From the NCBI RefSeq assembly GCF_014650035.1, contig NZ_BMUE01000016.1:62001-126000 (forward strand): a stretch of 64,000 nt of DNA, in the 5' to 3' direction. Shown in pieces: positions 9,442 to 18,347 of the stretch (within the stretch, counting starts at the first letter, position 1; each line of letters opens with the position of its first letter). The position numbers and the translations under genes were made by a program. The stretch comes from Streptomyces lucensis JCM 4490 (GTDB lineage: Bacteria > Actinomycetota > Actinomycetes > Streptomycetales > Streptomycetaceae). The notes beneath the pieces are model-generated. The model saw only the letters and a list, made by a program, of their open reading frames with translations. It had not been told where the DNA came from and did not search any database.

Positions 9442-9912
9442 TCAGTCCGGGAGGATCAGCACGACCTCCTCGATCTCCTCGCCCCGCCCGCTCGCGAACC
9501 CCCGGGCCCGGGCCGTCTGCCGGAACCCGCACTTGTCCAGCACCCGGAGCGAGGCGGCGTTGTCGGCCGCCGCCCGGGCGTACAGGGGCCGTTCGGGCAC
9601 CTCGGCGAGCAGGGTCCGCAGGGCGGCGGTGGCCACGCCCCGGCCCCAGTAGGCGCGATCGACCCAGTACGTCACCTCGCGCTCGCCGGCCGCTCCGTAG
9701 ACCGCCGCGCTGCCGGCCACGTCGCCGTCGGCCAGGATGGTGCGCAGCACCTGCGAGGCGGCCCGCAGGCGCTGCCACTGGGCCGCGAAGGCCTGCCGGT
9801 CGTACGGCCGCTCCGGCCCGAACGCGGCCATCCGGACCGCTTCCGGATCGGTCATCTGCCGGAAGAAGACCGGCAGGTCGCTGTCCTGAACGGCACGCAG
9901 CGCGATCTCCAT
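9442..9912 (-). CDS. GNAT-family N-acetyltransferase
   Basis: This 156-residue protein begins MEIALRAVQDSDLPVFF, a typical GNAT start. It has the acetyl-CoA loop as RAYWGRGVATAAL and the C-terminal AADNAASLRVLDKCGF motif of the RimJ/RimL-like branch. It transfers acetyl from acetyl-CoA to an amine; the substrate is unknown. The open frame runs back to 12117, but everything upstream of ATG 9912 is the antisense shadow of the IclR and aldehyde dehydrogenase genes. Confidence 0.88.
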   Translation of the reverse strand: MEIALRAVQDSDLPVFFRQMTDPEAVRMAAFGPERPYDRQAFAAQWQRLRAASQVLRTILADGDVAGSAAVYGAAGEREVTYWVDRAYWGRGVATAALRTLLAEVPERPLYARAAADNAASLRVLDKCGFRQTARARGFASGRGEEIEEVVLILPD

Positions 9913-9965
9913 GGCCCGCAGCCTACGCGTCGTCCCCGGCCCGGGACCCGCCCGGCCGTCCGCGG

Positions 9966-10739
9966 TCAGAGCCTGCGTGTCGCCAGCGTCAGCCGGTCCC
10001 GGGCGTCGAACAGCGCGTCCTTGATCAACTGCTCGTGGGCGGGGGTCAGCCGCGCCACCGGCACCGAGCAGCTGATGGCGTCGCGCGCGGGCGTGCGGTA
10101 CGGGATCGCCACGCCGAAGCAGCGCAGGCCCAGCGTGTTCTCCTCGCGGTCGACGGCGAAGCCCTGCTCCCGGACCTGGTGCAGTTCCTCGATCAGCTTC
10201 TCGCGGTCGGTGAGCGTGTGCCCGGTGAGCGCGGGCAGCGTCTCCGGCAGCAGCTTGCGCACCTGTTCGTCGGAGTACGTGGCGAGGATCGCCTTGCCGA
10301 GGGACGTGGAGTGGGCGGGCAGCCGGCGCCCGACGCGGGTGAAGGGGCGCAGGTAGTGCTGGGACTGGCGGGTGGCCAGGTAGACGACGTTGGTGCCGTC
10401 GAGGCGGGCCAGGTGGATGGTCTCCGTCGTGTCGTCGGAGAGCCGGTCGAGGGTCGGCCGGGCGGCGGCCACCACCTCGTCGCCGTCGATGTACGACGTG
10501 CCCACGAGGAGCGCCCGCACCCCGATGCCGTAGCGCGTGCCCGTCGCGTCCGTCTCCACCCAGCCCAGCTCCACCAGGGTGCGCAGCAGCATGTACAGGC
10601 TGGACTTGGGATACCCCACGGCCTCCTGGACCGCCGCGAGGGAGTGCATACCGGGCCGGCCGGCGAAGTACTCCAGCAGTTCCACGGTCCGCACCGCGGA
10701 CTTGACCTGCGCCCCGCCGCCTGTGTCGCCTGCCGTCAT
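9966..10739 (-). CDS. IclR-family transcriptional regulator
   Basis: The 257-residue regulator has an N-terminal winged helix-turn-helix (SLAAVQEAVGYPKSSLYMLLRTL) and a C-terminal IclR effector domain (LPAHSTSLGKAILA, then a VDREENTLGLRCFGVAIP signature). Start ATG 10739 (MTAGDTGGG) fits the family length; the frame to 10817 overlaps the promoter region. It is divergent from the aldehyde dehydrogenase gene, so it probably controls that gene and itself in response to a sugar-acid type ligand. Possible operators are described separately. Confidence 0.92.
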   Translation of the reverse strand: MTAGDTGGGAQVKSAVRTVELLEYFAGRPGMHSLAAVQEAVGYPKSSLYMLLRTLVELGWVETDATGTRYGIGVRALLVGTSYIDGDEVVAAARPTLDRLSDDTTETIHLARLDGTNVVYLATRQSQHYLRPFTRVGRRLPAHSTSLGKAILATYSDEQVRKLLPETLPALTGHTLTDREKLIEELHQVREQGFAVDREENTLGLRCFGVAIPYRTPARDAISCSVPVARLTPAHEQLIKDALFDARDRLTLATRRL

Positions 10740-10772
10740 CGCCCTTGACCCCTTCGTTCGACGAGGACCTGG

Positions 10773-10845
10773 ATATCGAGCACCCAGATATATAGTCTCC
10801 GAGCAGCAGTTCATCATCAGAGACGGCGTTCAGTATATCGAACAC
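10773..10845. promoter_or_regulatory. Divergent control region with direct and inverted repeats, possible IclR operators
   Basis: An 11-base word occurs twice: ATATCGAGCAC at 10773-10783 and ATATCGAACAC at 10835-10845 (one mismatch), 62 bp apart. The second copy overlaps an inverted repeat, GTTC-N8-GAAC, at 10828-10843. A TATAGT hexamer at 10791-10796 could be a -10 element for the plus-strand gene. The 154-bp gap is clearly AT-richer than its flanks. Repeats spaced by about six helical turns would suit a tetrameric IclR protein; binding is an inference. Confidence 0.4.
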
Positions 10846-10893
10846 GGTCGATGGGTGACCGAGACAGTGCGGCCTTACTGGGAGGGACCCGCG

Positions 10894-12423
10894 GTGGCAG
10901 CAACACCAGTCTGGAGTGTCGACCCGCGCACCGGGAAGCGGCGTGAAGAGGTCGCGGTGGAAGCCACGGCCGAGGAGGTGGACGCGGCGGTACGGGCCGC
11001 CCACGCCGCCCGCGGCGCACTCGCCGACCGCGCGGTCCGTTCGGCGTTCCTGCGCTCGGCCGCCGCGGGCCTGGAAGCGGCCGGGAACGGGCTGATCGAG
11101 ACCGCCGACGCCGAGACCGCCCTCGGCCCGGTCCGGCTGACCGGAGAACTCGCCCGCACGGCCTACCAGCTGCGCGCCTTCGCGGACATCGTCGAGGAGG
11201 GCGCCTTCCTCGACGTCATCATCAACCACCCCGACGACACCGCCACCCCGCCCGTCCCGGACCTGCGGCGCTACAAGGTGCCGCTCGGCGTCGTCGCCGT
11301 CTACTCCGCCTCCAACTTCCCCTTCGCCTTCTCCGTCGCCGGCGGTGACACCGCGAGCGCGCTCGCCGCGGGCTGCCCCGTCGTCGTCAAGGCCCATCCC
11401 GACCACCCGGCGCTGTCCGAGCTGGTCGCCAAGGTGCTGCGCCGGGCCGCCGCCGGACACGGCATCCCCGAGGGCGTCGTCGGCCTCGTGCACGGCTTCG
11501 ACGCGGGCGTCGAGCTGATCCGGCATCCGCTGGTCGCCGCCGCCGGCTTCACCGGTTCCGTACGGGGCGGCCGTGCCCTCTTCGACGCGGCCGCCGCGCG
11601 TCCGGTGCCCATCCCGTTCCACGGCGAGCTGGGCTCCCTGAACCCGGTCCTGGTCACCGAGGCGGCCGCGGCCGAGCGGGCCGAGGCCATCGGCGCCGGG
11701 CTCGCCGGGTCCATGACGCTCGGCACCGGCCAGTTCTGCGTGAAGCCGGGGCTGGTGCTGGTGCCGTCCGGCGCGGCCGGCGACGGCCTGGTCAAGTCGC
11801 TCACGGACGCCGTCAGCGACACGGACGCGGGCGTGCTGCTCGACCACCGGATGCGGGAGGCCTTCGTCGCCGGGGTCGCCGAGCGCGCCGGACTCGAGGA
11901 CGTTCGGACCCCGGTGACCCCCGGCGCGGGCGGCGAGCACACCGTCAGCGCGGGCTTCCTGACCGTCCCGGCGAGCAGGCTGGCGCGGGAGGGGGCCTAC
12001 GACCTGCTCCTGGAGGAGTGCTTCGGCCCGGTCACCGTGGTGGCCCGCTACGAGGACGGCAGCGAGGCGAGCGCGGTCCTGTCCCGGCTGCCCGGCAACC
12101 TGACGGCCACCGTGCACCTGTCCGCCGAGGAGGCGGCGGGCGAGGGCCGCGGCGCCGAGATCCTGGCGGAACTGACCCCGCTCGCCGGCCGCGTCCTAGT
12201 GAACGGCTGGCCGACGGGTGTCGCGGTCGCCCCGGCCCAGCACCACGGCGGCCCCTACCCCGCGACGACCTCGACGTCCACGTCCGTGGGCGGCACGGCC
12301 ATCGAGCGGTGGCTGCGGCCGGTCACCTACCAGAACGCCCCCGAGGCCCTGCTGCCCAGGGAACTGCGGGACGGCAACCCCCTCGGCCTTCCCCGGCGGT
12401 TCAACGGGGTGCTGGAGCGGTAG
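10894..12423 (+). CDS. Aldehyde dehydrogenase, alpha-ketoglutarate-semialdehyde type
   Basis: The 509-residue enzyme starts at GTG 10894, with GGAGGG eight bases upstream. Motifs for the NAD(P)-dependent aldehyde dehydrogenase fold are present: VYSASNFPFAFS, the catalytic glutamate in HGELGSLNPV and the catalytic cysteine in GTGQFCVKPG. The sequence follows the branch that oxidises 2,5-dioxopentanoate to 2-oxoglutarate in sugar-acid or hydroxyproline breakdown. No dehydratase or dioxopentanoate-forming gene lies next to it, so the pathway it serves is not shown here. The divergent IclR gene is the probable regulator. Confidence 0.9.
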   Translation: MAATPVWSVDPRTGKRREEVAVEATAEEVDAAVRAAHAARGALADRAVRSAFLRSAAAGLEAAGNGLIETADAETALGPVRLTGELARTAYQLRAFADIVEEGAFLDVIINHPDDTATPPVPDLRRYKVPLGVVAVYSASNFPFAFSVAGGDTASALAAGCPVVVKAHPDHPALSELVAKVLRRAAAGHGIPEGVVGLVHGFDAGVELIRHPLVAAAGFTGSVRGGRALFDAAAARPVPIPFHGELGSLNPVLVTEAAAAERAEAIGAGLAGSMTLGTGQFCVKPGLVLVPSGAAGDGLVKSLTDAVSDTDAGVLLDHRMREAFVAGVAERAGLEDVRTPVTPGAGGEHTVSAGFLTVPASRLAREGAYDLLLEECFGPVTVVARYEDGSEASAVLSRLPGNLTATVHLSAEEAAGEGRGAEILAELTPLAGRVLVNGWPTGVAVAPAQHHGGPYPATTSTSTSVGGTAIERWLRPVTYQNAPEALLPRELRDGNPLGLPRRFNGVLER

Positions 12424-12432
12424 CGTCGTCCG

Positions 12433-13041
12433 ATGGACATACGACTTCCCGAACTCCCCTTCCCCCTGCGGACCTACGGCCCCGACGGTCACTGGTCCCA
12501 CGAGGACGGCGTGCTCACCGGCTGGGCCGGGCCCCGGCAGGACCGGTTCGTGCCGCCCACCGGGGAGGCGCTGGACAGCGCCTGCGACGCGCCCCGGCTG
12601 CTGGGGGCTCCCGAGGGGGACTTCCAGCTGATCGCCCGGGTGACCGTGGGGTTCGGGGCGGCCTTCGACGCCGGGGTCCTCTACGTCCACGTCGGCGACC
12701 GAGCGTGGGCCAAGCTCTGCCTGGAGTACTCCCCGGACGTGCCCACCGTCTGCACGGTGGTCACCCGGGGACACTCCGACGACGTCAACTCGTTCACAGT
12801 GCAGGGCAGTTCGGTCTGGCTGCGGGTCAGCCGGACCGGCCGGGCCTTCGCCTTCCACGCCTCCCGGGACGGCGAGCGATGGACCTTCGTCCGGCTCTTC
12901 ACCCTCGGCGGGGAGAAGGAGACGGGAGCCGCGCTGGTCGGGTTCATGACGCAGTCCCCGCTCGGGGAGGGATGCGTGGTCACGTACGACCACATCGAGT
13001 TCAGGGCCGCCTGGCCGAGCGACCTGAGGGACGGGAGCTGA
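12433..13041 (+). CDS. DUF1349 family protein (concanavalin-like fold)
   Basis: The 202-residue soluble protein, without a signal peptide, has the DUF1349 pattern: repeated beta-strand segments, the motif DAGVLYVHVGDRAWAKLCLEYS near the middle, and WLRVSRTGRAFAFHASRDGERW towards the end. It starts 9 bp after the aldehyde dehydrogenase stop, so the two are probably co-transcribed. Proteins of this family resemble carbohydrate-binding lectin-type folds, but no enzyme activity is established. It may act on the same sugar-derived substrate as its neighbour. Confidence 0.82.
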   Translation: MDIRLPELPFPLRTYGPDGHWSHEDGVLTGWAGPRQDRFVPPTGEALDSACDAPRLLGAPEGDFQLIARVTVGFGAAFDAGVLYVHVGDRAWAKLCLEYSPDVPTVCTVVTRGHSDDVNSFTVQGSSVWLRVSRTGRAFAFHASRDGERWTFVRLFTLGGEKETGAALVGFMTQSPLGEGCVVTYDHIEFRAAWPSDLRDGS

Positions 13042-13122
13042 GCCGCCTCGCGACGACGGCCGTGCGCCGCGCGCGGACCGGCCGGACGGAACCGGGGCGG
13101 CCGCCGTCACGTCCTCCGTTGC

Positions 13123-13626
13123 ATGATCAGTGAACGCGTGACCGGCGCCCTGGTGATCCGCACCGCCCTGCCCGCCGAAGCCGAGGCCATCGCCGATCTG
13201 CACCTGCGGGCCCGCTCGACGTACTACCCGGACGGCGTCCCGCAGTCCGACGTCGACTGGCGCGAGGCCTGGCTGGGCTCCATCGAGCGCCCCGACGGCC
13301 ACGTCCTGTGCGCCGTCGAGCGCGGCCGGATCGTCGGCATCGCCTCCTTCCGCGCCCCGGACGGCGCGGCCGCGCACACGGTGAAGCTGTTCCAGTTCCA
13401 CGTCGACCCGGGCCGCTGGCGCGCCGGTATCGGCACGGCCCTGCACGCGGCCTGCGTGGAGCAGTGGCGGGCGGACGGCGAGCGGACGGCCGTGCTCGAC
13501 GTGCACGTGGACAACCGGCGGGCCCAGGCCTTCTACGCCCGCCAGGGCTGGATCCCCGACCCGGACAACCCGCCCGCCGAGGACGACCACCACCTCTTCC
13601 TGCGTTTCGCCGTGCCCGGGGAATGA
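13123..13626 (+). CDS. GNAT-family N-acetyltransferase
   Basis: The 167-residue protein has the GNAT core: VIRTALPAEAEAIADLHLRAR at the start, the acetyl-CoA-binding PGRWRAGIGTALHAAC near residue 105, and VDNRRAQAFYARQGW near residue 135. The substrate is unknown. The first residues (MISERVTGA) give a plausible start, with a GTG at 13138 as an alternative. No clear partner gene is seen. Confidence 0.88.
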   Translation: MISERVTGALVIRTALPAEAEAIADLHLRARSTYYPDGVPQSDVDWREAWLGSIERPDGHVLCAVERGRIVGIASFRAPDGAAAHTVKLFQFHVDPGRWRAGIGTALHAACVEQWRADGERTAVLDVHVDNRRAQAFYARQGWIPDPDNPPAEDDHHLFLRFAVPGE

Positions 13627-13701
13627 ACCCGGCTGTTTGAACGTTCACGTACCGGCGCGGGGAGAGTCCCGGCGCCCGTACGACCCGAAGAGAGCCCGTA
13701 C

Positions 13702-14430
13702 ATGCGCGTCGAGATCTGGAGCGACATCGCCTGCCCCTGGTGCTACGTGGGCAAGGCCCGCTTCGAGAAGGCGCTCGCCGCCTTCCCGCACCGCGACGAC
13801 GTGGAGGTGGTGCACCGGTCCTTCGAACTGGACCCGGGCCGAGCCAAGGGCGACGTCCAGCCGGTGATCACCATGCTCACCCGGAAGTACGGCATGAGCG
13901 AGGCACAGGCCCGGGCCGGCGAGGACAACCTGGGCGCCCAGGCCGCGGCCGAGGGGCTGGACTACCGCACCCGGGACCGCGACCACGGCAACACCTTCGA
14001 CATGCACCGCCTGCTGCACCTCGCCAAGGAGCACGGCAGGCAGGACGAGCTGATCCAGATCCTGTACCGGGCGAACTTCGCCGAGGAGCGGTCCGTGTTC
14101 ACCGAGGGCGACGAACGCCTGGTGGAGCTGGCCGTCGAGGCCGGGCTGGATGCCGCCACCGTGCGCAAGGTGCTCGCCGACCCGGACGCCTACGCCGACG
14201 ACGTGCGCGCCGACGAGCGCGAGGCCGCCGCCCTCGGGGCGAGCGGCGTGCCCTTCTTCGTCCTCGACCGCGCCTACGGCGTATCCGGCGCCCAGCCCGC
14301 CGAGGTCTTCACCCGGGCACTGAGCCAGGCCTGGGGTGAGCGGTCCCCGCTGCGGCTGGTCGGCGAGGAGGACCCGGGCGACGGGACGGTCTGTGGCCCG
14401 GACGGGTGCACGGTCCCGCAGCGGGGATGA
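13702..14430 (+). CDS. DsbA-family oxidoreductase, FrnE-like
   Basis: The 242-residue cytoplasmic protein has a thioredoxin-type active site, CPWCYVGK, at residues 11-18. A helical insertion follows, then GASGVPFFVLDRAYGVSGAQPAEVF, which carries the cis-proline after residue 170; this is the FrnE/2-hydroxychromene-2-carboxylate isomerase-like arrangement. A C-terminal CGPDGC adds a second vicinal cysteine pair, seen in many actinobacterial members. With no signal peptide it acts in the cytoplasm, probably in thiol-disulfide exchange under redox stress. GAAGAGAG upstream serves as ribosome site. Confidence 0.88.
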   Translation: MRVEIWSDIACPWCYVGKARFEKALAAFPHRDDVEVVHRSFELDPGRAKGDVQPVITMLTRKYGMSEAQARAGEDNLGAQAAAEGLDYRTRDRDHGNTFDMHRLLHLAKEHGRQDELIQILYRANFAEERSVFTEGDERLVELAVEAGLDAATVRKVLADPDAYADDVRADEREAAALGASGVPFFVLDRAYGVSGAQPAEVFTRALSQAWGERSPLRLVGEEDPGDGTVCGPDGCTVPQRG

Positions 14431-14525
14431 AACCGCAGGCCGGCGCGGACGTATAAGGATCGCTAAGCGGATCCACGTAAAAATCCGCAATGGACGGGGG
14501 TCCCGGGGGACCGCAGAGTGGACCC

Positions 14526-15587
14526 ATGGAGACCACGGAGACGTTCGAGAGCCTCGTCCGCGCCGAGTTCACCCCGAAGAGCATCTACCTCAACACCGCG
14601 AGCAACGGCCTGCTGCCCGCCCGCACCGTCGCCGCCCTCCACGAGGCGGCGCTGCTGCGGGCCGAGGGCCGGCCGGCCACGCCGCTGTACGAGGACGTGG
14701 AGGCCAGCCGGGCCGCCTACGCCCGGCTCGCCGGCGTCCCGGACACCCGGGTGGCCGCGGGCGCCTCGGTCGCCGCGCACACCGGCGTGATCGCCGCATC
14801 GCTGCCCGCGGGCGCCGAAGTCCTCACCGCGGAGGGCGACTTCACCTCCGTGCTCAACGCCTTCCACGTGCGCGGCGACCTCAAGGTCCGCACGGTGCCG
14901 CTGGAGCGGATCGCCGAGTCCGTCCGGCCCGGCACCGCGCTCGTCGCGGTCAGCGCCGCCCAGTCCGCCGACGGACGCGTCGCCGACCTCGCCGCCCTGC
15001 GCGAGGCCGCCCGCACCCACGGGGCGCGCACCTACGTCGACTTCTCCCAGGCCGCGGGCTGGCTGCCGATGGACGCCGGCGCCTACGACTTCACCGCCAG
15101 CGTCTCCTTCAAGTGGCTGCTCGGCCCGCACGGCGCCGCCTTCCTCACCGTCCCCGAGGACTTCGGCGGACTCACGCCGGTGCTCGCGGGCTGGGTCGCG
15201 GGGGAGAGGCCGTGGGACAGCTGCTACGGCCCGGTCATGGAACTCGCCCGCTCCGCCCGGCGGTTCGACCTCACCCACGCCCTGTTCACCTACGCGGGCC
15301 TGCGCCGTTCCCTCGCCCTCGTCGAGGAACTGGGGGTGGCGGCGATCCACGCCCACGACGTGGCCCTCGCCGACCGGTTCCGGGAGGGCCTCGCCGCCCT
15401 CGGCCACGAGCCCGTGCCCGCTACCGGCTCGGCGATCGTCTCGGTGCCCGGACTCGGCGTCCGGCAGCCCGGACTCAGCGAGGCGGGCATCGAGGTCTCC
15501 GACCGCGCCGGCAACCTGCGCGCGGCCTTCCACCTCTACAACACGGCGGCGGACGTGGACCGGCTGCTGGAGGCGCTGTCCGGCTGA
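14526..15587 (+). CDS. Class V aminotransferase / cysteine-desulfurase-fold PLP enzyme
   Basis: The 353-residue protein begins IYLNTASNGLLPARTV, typical of fold-type I class V enzymes. Asp172 (VDFSQ) is placed to bind the PLP pyridine nitrogen and Lys196 (SFKWLLGPHG) to form the Schiff base. The rest follows the aminotransferase V pattern. Substrates cannot be deduced; no SufE/IscU partner is nearby, so a desulfurase role is less likely. ATG 14526 is used. Transcription ends at a strong hairpin before the convergent ectoine operon. Confidence 0.85.
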   Translation: METTETFESLVRAEFTPKSIYLNTASNGLLPARTVAALHEAALLRAEGRPATPLYEDVEASRAAYARLAGVPDTRVAAGASVAAHTGVIAASLPAGAEVLTAEGDFTSVLNAFHVRGDLKVRTVPLERIAESVRPGTALVAVSAAQSADGRVADLAALREAARTHGARTYVDFSQAAGWLPMDAGAYDFTASVSFKWLLGPHGAAFLTVPEDFGGLTPVLAGWVAGERPWDSCYGPVMELARSARRFDLTHALFTYAGLRRSLALVEELGVAAIHAHDVALADRFREGLAALGHEPVPATGSAIVSVPGLGVRQPGLSEAGIEVSDRAGNLRAAFHLYNTAADVDRLLEALSG

Positions 15588-15595
15588 CGGCACGA

Positions 15596-15639
15596 CCGGG
15601 CCGGGACCCCCCGTCCCACACGAGGGGGTCCCGGCCCGG
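15596..15639. terminator. Perfect 16-bp stem hairpin, bidirectional terminator
   Basis: Arms at 15596-15611 and 15624-15639 are perfectly complementary (CCGGGCCGGGACCCCC and its complement), with a 12-nt loop. It lies 8 bp after the aminotransferase stop and 13 bp before the ectD stop, between convergent genes, so it probably ends both transcripts. Confidence 0.85.
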
Positions 15640-15652
15640 TGGCCCTGCGGGG

Positions 15653-16549
15653 TCACCGCACGGGGGTGAAGTCCCGTGCCCCGATGAACTCCGGCCGGCG
15701 CACCGGCGCCGCGAACGGCTCCACCGCCGTGTTCTCCACGCTGTTGAACACGATGAAGACGTTGCTGCGCGGGAACGGCGTGATGTTGTCGCCCGAGCCG
15801 TGCATGCAGTTGCAGTCGAACCAGGTCGCCGAACCGGCCCGGCCGGTGAACAGGCGGATGCCGTGCTCGGCCGCCAGCTCGGTCAGCGCCTCGTCGGAGG
15901 GCGTGCCCGCGTCCTGCATCTGCAGGGACTTCTTGTAGTTGTCCTCGGGCGTGGCCCCGGCGCAGCCCAGGAACGTGCGGTGCGAACCCGGCATGATCAT
16001 CAGGCCGCCGTTGGTGTCGAAGTTCTCGGTCAGGGCGATCGAGACGGACACCGTGCGCATGTGGGGCAGGCCGTCCTCGGCGTGCCAGGTCTCGAAGTCC
16101 GAGTGCCAGTAGAAGCCGCTGGCGCCGAAGCCCGGCTTGACGTTGATCCGGGACTGGTGGACGTACACGTCCGAGCCGAGGATCTGCCGGGCCCGGCCGA
16201 CCACCCGCTCGTCGCGCACCAGCCTCGCGAACACCTCGCTGATGCGGTGCACCTCGAAGACCGAGCGGATCTCCTTGGACTTCGGCTCGACGATGGAGCG
16301 CTCGTCGGCGCGGATCGCCGGGTCGGTCACCAGCCGGTCCAGCTCACGCCGGTAGACCTCGACCTCGTCGGGGGTGATCAGCTGGTCGACGGCGAGGAAG
16401 CCGTCGCGCTCGAAGGCCTGCAGATCGGCGGTCGGGATCGGGCCCGGCGTGTCCGGGGAGCCCCAGACGACCGGGTCCTGGCGCGGGACGGTCACCTCGC
16501 TCGTGCCGCGGGTGGGGTACAGATCGGTGACAGTGGTCGTGGCGGTCAC
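15653..16549 (-). CDS. ectD: Ectoine hydroxylase EctD
   Basis: This 298-residue Fe(II)/2-oxoglutarate dioxygenase converts ectoine to 5-hydroxyectoine. It shows the EctD signature FYWHSDFETWHAEDGLP, which carries the first iron His and Asp, and a later HGSGDN with the second His. The length is normal for EctD. It is the last gene of the ectABCD operon, 6 bp after ectC. Hydroxyectoine is made mainly under salt or heat stress and in stationary phase. Confidence 0.97.
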   Translation of the reverse strand: MTATTTVTDLYPTRGTSEVTVPRQDPVVWGSPDTPGPIPTADLQAFERDGFLAVDQLITPDEVEVYRRELDRLVTDPAIRADERSIVEPKSKEIRSVFEVHRISEVFARLVRDERVVGRARQILGSDVYVHQSRINVKPGFGASGFYWHSDFETWHAEDGLPHMRTVSVSIALTENFDTNGGLMIMPGSHRTFLGCAGATPEDNYKKSLQMQDAGTPSDEALTELAAEHGIRLFTGRAGSATWFDCNCMHGSGDNITPFPRSNVFIVFNSVENTAVEPFAAPVRRPEFIGARDFTPVR

Positions 16550-16555
16550 TGGCCG

Positions 16556-16960
16556 TCACACCTCCTCGGGCTCGGTGAGCAGCGGGTAGACGCCGTTCTC
16601 GTCGTGGTCCTCCCGTCCGGTCACCGGCGGGTTGAACACGCAGATGCAGTGGAAGTCCTCCTTGACGCGCAGCGTGTGCCGCTCGTGCCCGTTCAGGAGG
16701 TACATGGTGCCGGGAGTGATCGTGTAGGTCTTCCCGGTCTCGCGGTCGGTGAGTTCGGCCTCGCCCCGGGTGCAGACGACGGCCTCGATGTGGTTCGCGT
16801 ACCACATGTGCGTCTCGGTGCCGGCGTACAGGATGGTCTCGTGCACGGAGAAGCCGACCCGCTCCTTGGCGAGGACGATCCGCTTGCTCTCCCAGGTGCC
16901 GGACTTGCTCTTGACGTGCCGGTCGGTGCCTTCGATGTCCTTGAACGATCGGACGATCAC
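16556..16960 (-). CDS. ectC: L-ectoine synthase EctC
   Basis: The 134-residue cupin-fold enzyme closes N-gamma-acetyl-diaminobutyrate to ectoine. It starts MIVRSFKDIEGTDRHVK, a highly conserved EctC beginning. It keeps the cupin strands ETHMWYANHIEAV, ITPGTMYLLNGHERHTL and CVFNPPVTGREDHDENGVYPLL, including the metal and substrate residues usual in the family. The length is typical. It lies between ectB and ectD, with a 49-bp gap after ectB. Confidence 0.97.
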   Translation of the reverse strand: MIVRSFKDIEGTDRHVKSKSGTWESKRIVLAKERVGFSVHETILYAGTETHMWYANHIEAVVCTRGEAELTDRETGKTYTITPGTMYLLNGHERHTLRVKEDFHCICVFNPPVTGREDHDENGVYPLLTEPEEV

Positions 16961-17009
16961 GGTGCTGTACTTCCTCCTGTCGTACGGACTGCGGAACGAG
17001 AAGAGCGGG

Positions 17010-18281
17010 TCAGACGGTCTCGCGGACGGCGCGCGCGAGGACGCTCAGCCCCTCGTCCAGCTCCTCGGGGGTGATGGTGAGGGCGGGCAGCAGCTTGACG
17101 ACCTCGCCCTCCGGACCGGACGTCTCGATGAGCAGGCCGAGTTCGAAGGCGCGCCGGGCGACCCGCGAGGCCCGGTCCTTGTCGTGGAACTCCAGGCCCC
17201 ACACCAGCCCGCGCCCGCGGTACTCCTTGACGTCGGCGAGGTTCTCCTCGGTGATGGAGATCAGCGCCTGCTCGACCTGCTCGCCGCGGGTGCGGGTCTG
17301 CTTCTCCATGGCCGACCCGTCCGTCCAGTAGGTCTCCAGGGCGGCGGTGGCCGTGACGAACGCCGGGTTGTTGCCGCGGAAGGTGCCGTTGTGCTCGCCG
17401 GGCTCCCAGACGTCCAGCTCGGGCTTGAACAGGCACAGCGACATCGGCAGCCCGTAGCCGCTGATCGACTTGGAGACGGTGACGATGTCGGGCACGATCC
17501 CCGCCTCCTCGAAGGAGAAGAAGGCGCCGGTGCGGCCGCAGCCCATCTGGATGTCGTCGACGATCAGCAGCATGTCCTGCCGTTCGCACAGCTCCTTGAG
17601 AGCGCGCAGCCACTCGGGGCGGGCGACGTTGATGCCGCCCTCGCCCTGCACGGTCTCCACGATCACGGCGGCCGGCTTGTTGAGGCCGGAACCCTGGTCC
17701 TCCAGCAGCCGCTCGAACCACAGGAAGTCCGGGACCCGGCCGTCGAAGTAGTTGTCGAACGGCATCGGCGTGCCGTGCACCAGGGGTATGCCGGCGCCGG
17801 CCCGCTTGAAGGCGTTGCCGGTCACGGCGAGGGAGCCCAGGGACATCCCGTGGAAGGCGTTCGTGAACGACACGATCGCCTCGCGGCCCTTGACCTTCCG
17901 GGCGAGCTTCAGCGCCGACTCGACGGCGTTGGTGCCCGTCGGCCCCGGGAACATGACCTTGTACGGCAGGTCGCGCTGGCGCAGCACCAGGTTCTCGAAG
18001 GTCTGCAGGAAGGCGCGCTTGGCCGTGGTCGACATGTCCAGGCCGTGGGTGACCCCGTCCCGGGACAGGTAGTCGATCAGCGCCCGTTTCAGTACGGGGT
18101 TGTTGTGGCCGTAGTTGAGTGAGCCGGCGCCGGCGAAGAAGTCGAGGTACGCGTGTCCGTCCTCGTCGTACATCCGGCTGCCCTGCGCGCGGTCGAAGAC
18201 GGTGGGCCAGCCGCGGCAGTAGCTGCGCACCTCGGACTCGAGGGTCTCGAAGACGCTGAGGTCGGGCTGGGTGATGGTCAC
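17010..18281 (-). CDS. ectB: Diaminobutyrate--2-oxoglutarate transaminase EctB
   Basis: The 423-residue class III aminotransferase turns aspartate semialdehyde into L-2,4-diaminobutyrate with glutamate as donor. The PLP lysine is Lys271 in VSKSISGYG, and the binding aspartate lies in LIVDDIQMGCGRTG. The sequence VETVQGEGGINVA is typical of EctB. It follows ectA by 66 bp and precedes ectC. Confidence 0.97.
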   Translation of the reverse strand: MTITQPDLSVFETLESEVRSYCRGWPTVFDRAQGSRMYDEDGHAYLDFFAGAGSLNYGHNNPVLKRALIDYLSRDGVTHGLDMSTTAKRAFLQTFENLVLRQRDLPYKVMFPGPTGTNAVESALKLARKVKGREAIVSFTNAFHGMSLGSLAVTGNAFKRAGAGIPLVHGTPMPFDNYFDGRVPDFLWFERLLEDQGSGLNKPAAVIVETVQGEGGINVARPEWLRALKELCERQDMLLIVDDIQMGCGRTGAFFSFEEAGIVPDIVTVSKSISGYGLPMSLCLFKPELDVWEPGEHNGTFRGNNPAFVTATAALETYWTDGSAMEKQTRTRGEQVEQALISITEENLADVKEYRGRGLVWGLEFHDKDRASRVARRAFELGLLIETSGPEGEVVKLLPALTITPEELDEGLSVLARAVRETV

Positions 18282-18347
18282 GGTGAATCGCTCCTCGTGG
18301 GGGGAAGTCGGTGGACGGGCCGTACGGGTGTGCCGCGGTGCGCGCGG

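Noticed and set aside
9913..12117. Minus-strand extension of the acetyltransferase frame to nearly 900 codons
   Set aside because: The extension is antisense to the aldehyde dehydrogenase and out of frame with IclR; protein-like sequence begins only at the ATG 9912.
14717..15031. Minus-strand open frame inside the aminotransferase gene
   Set aside because: It is fully antisense to a well-supported PLP enzyme and has no domain or ribosome site.
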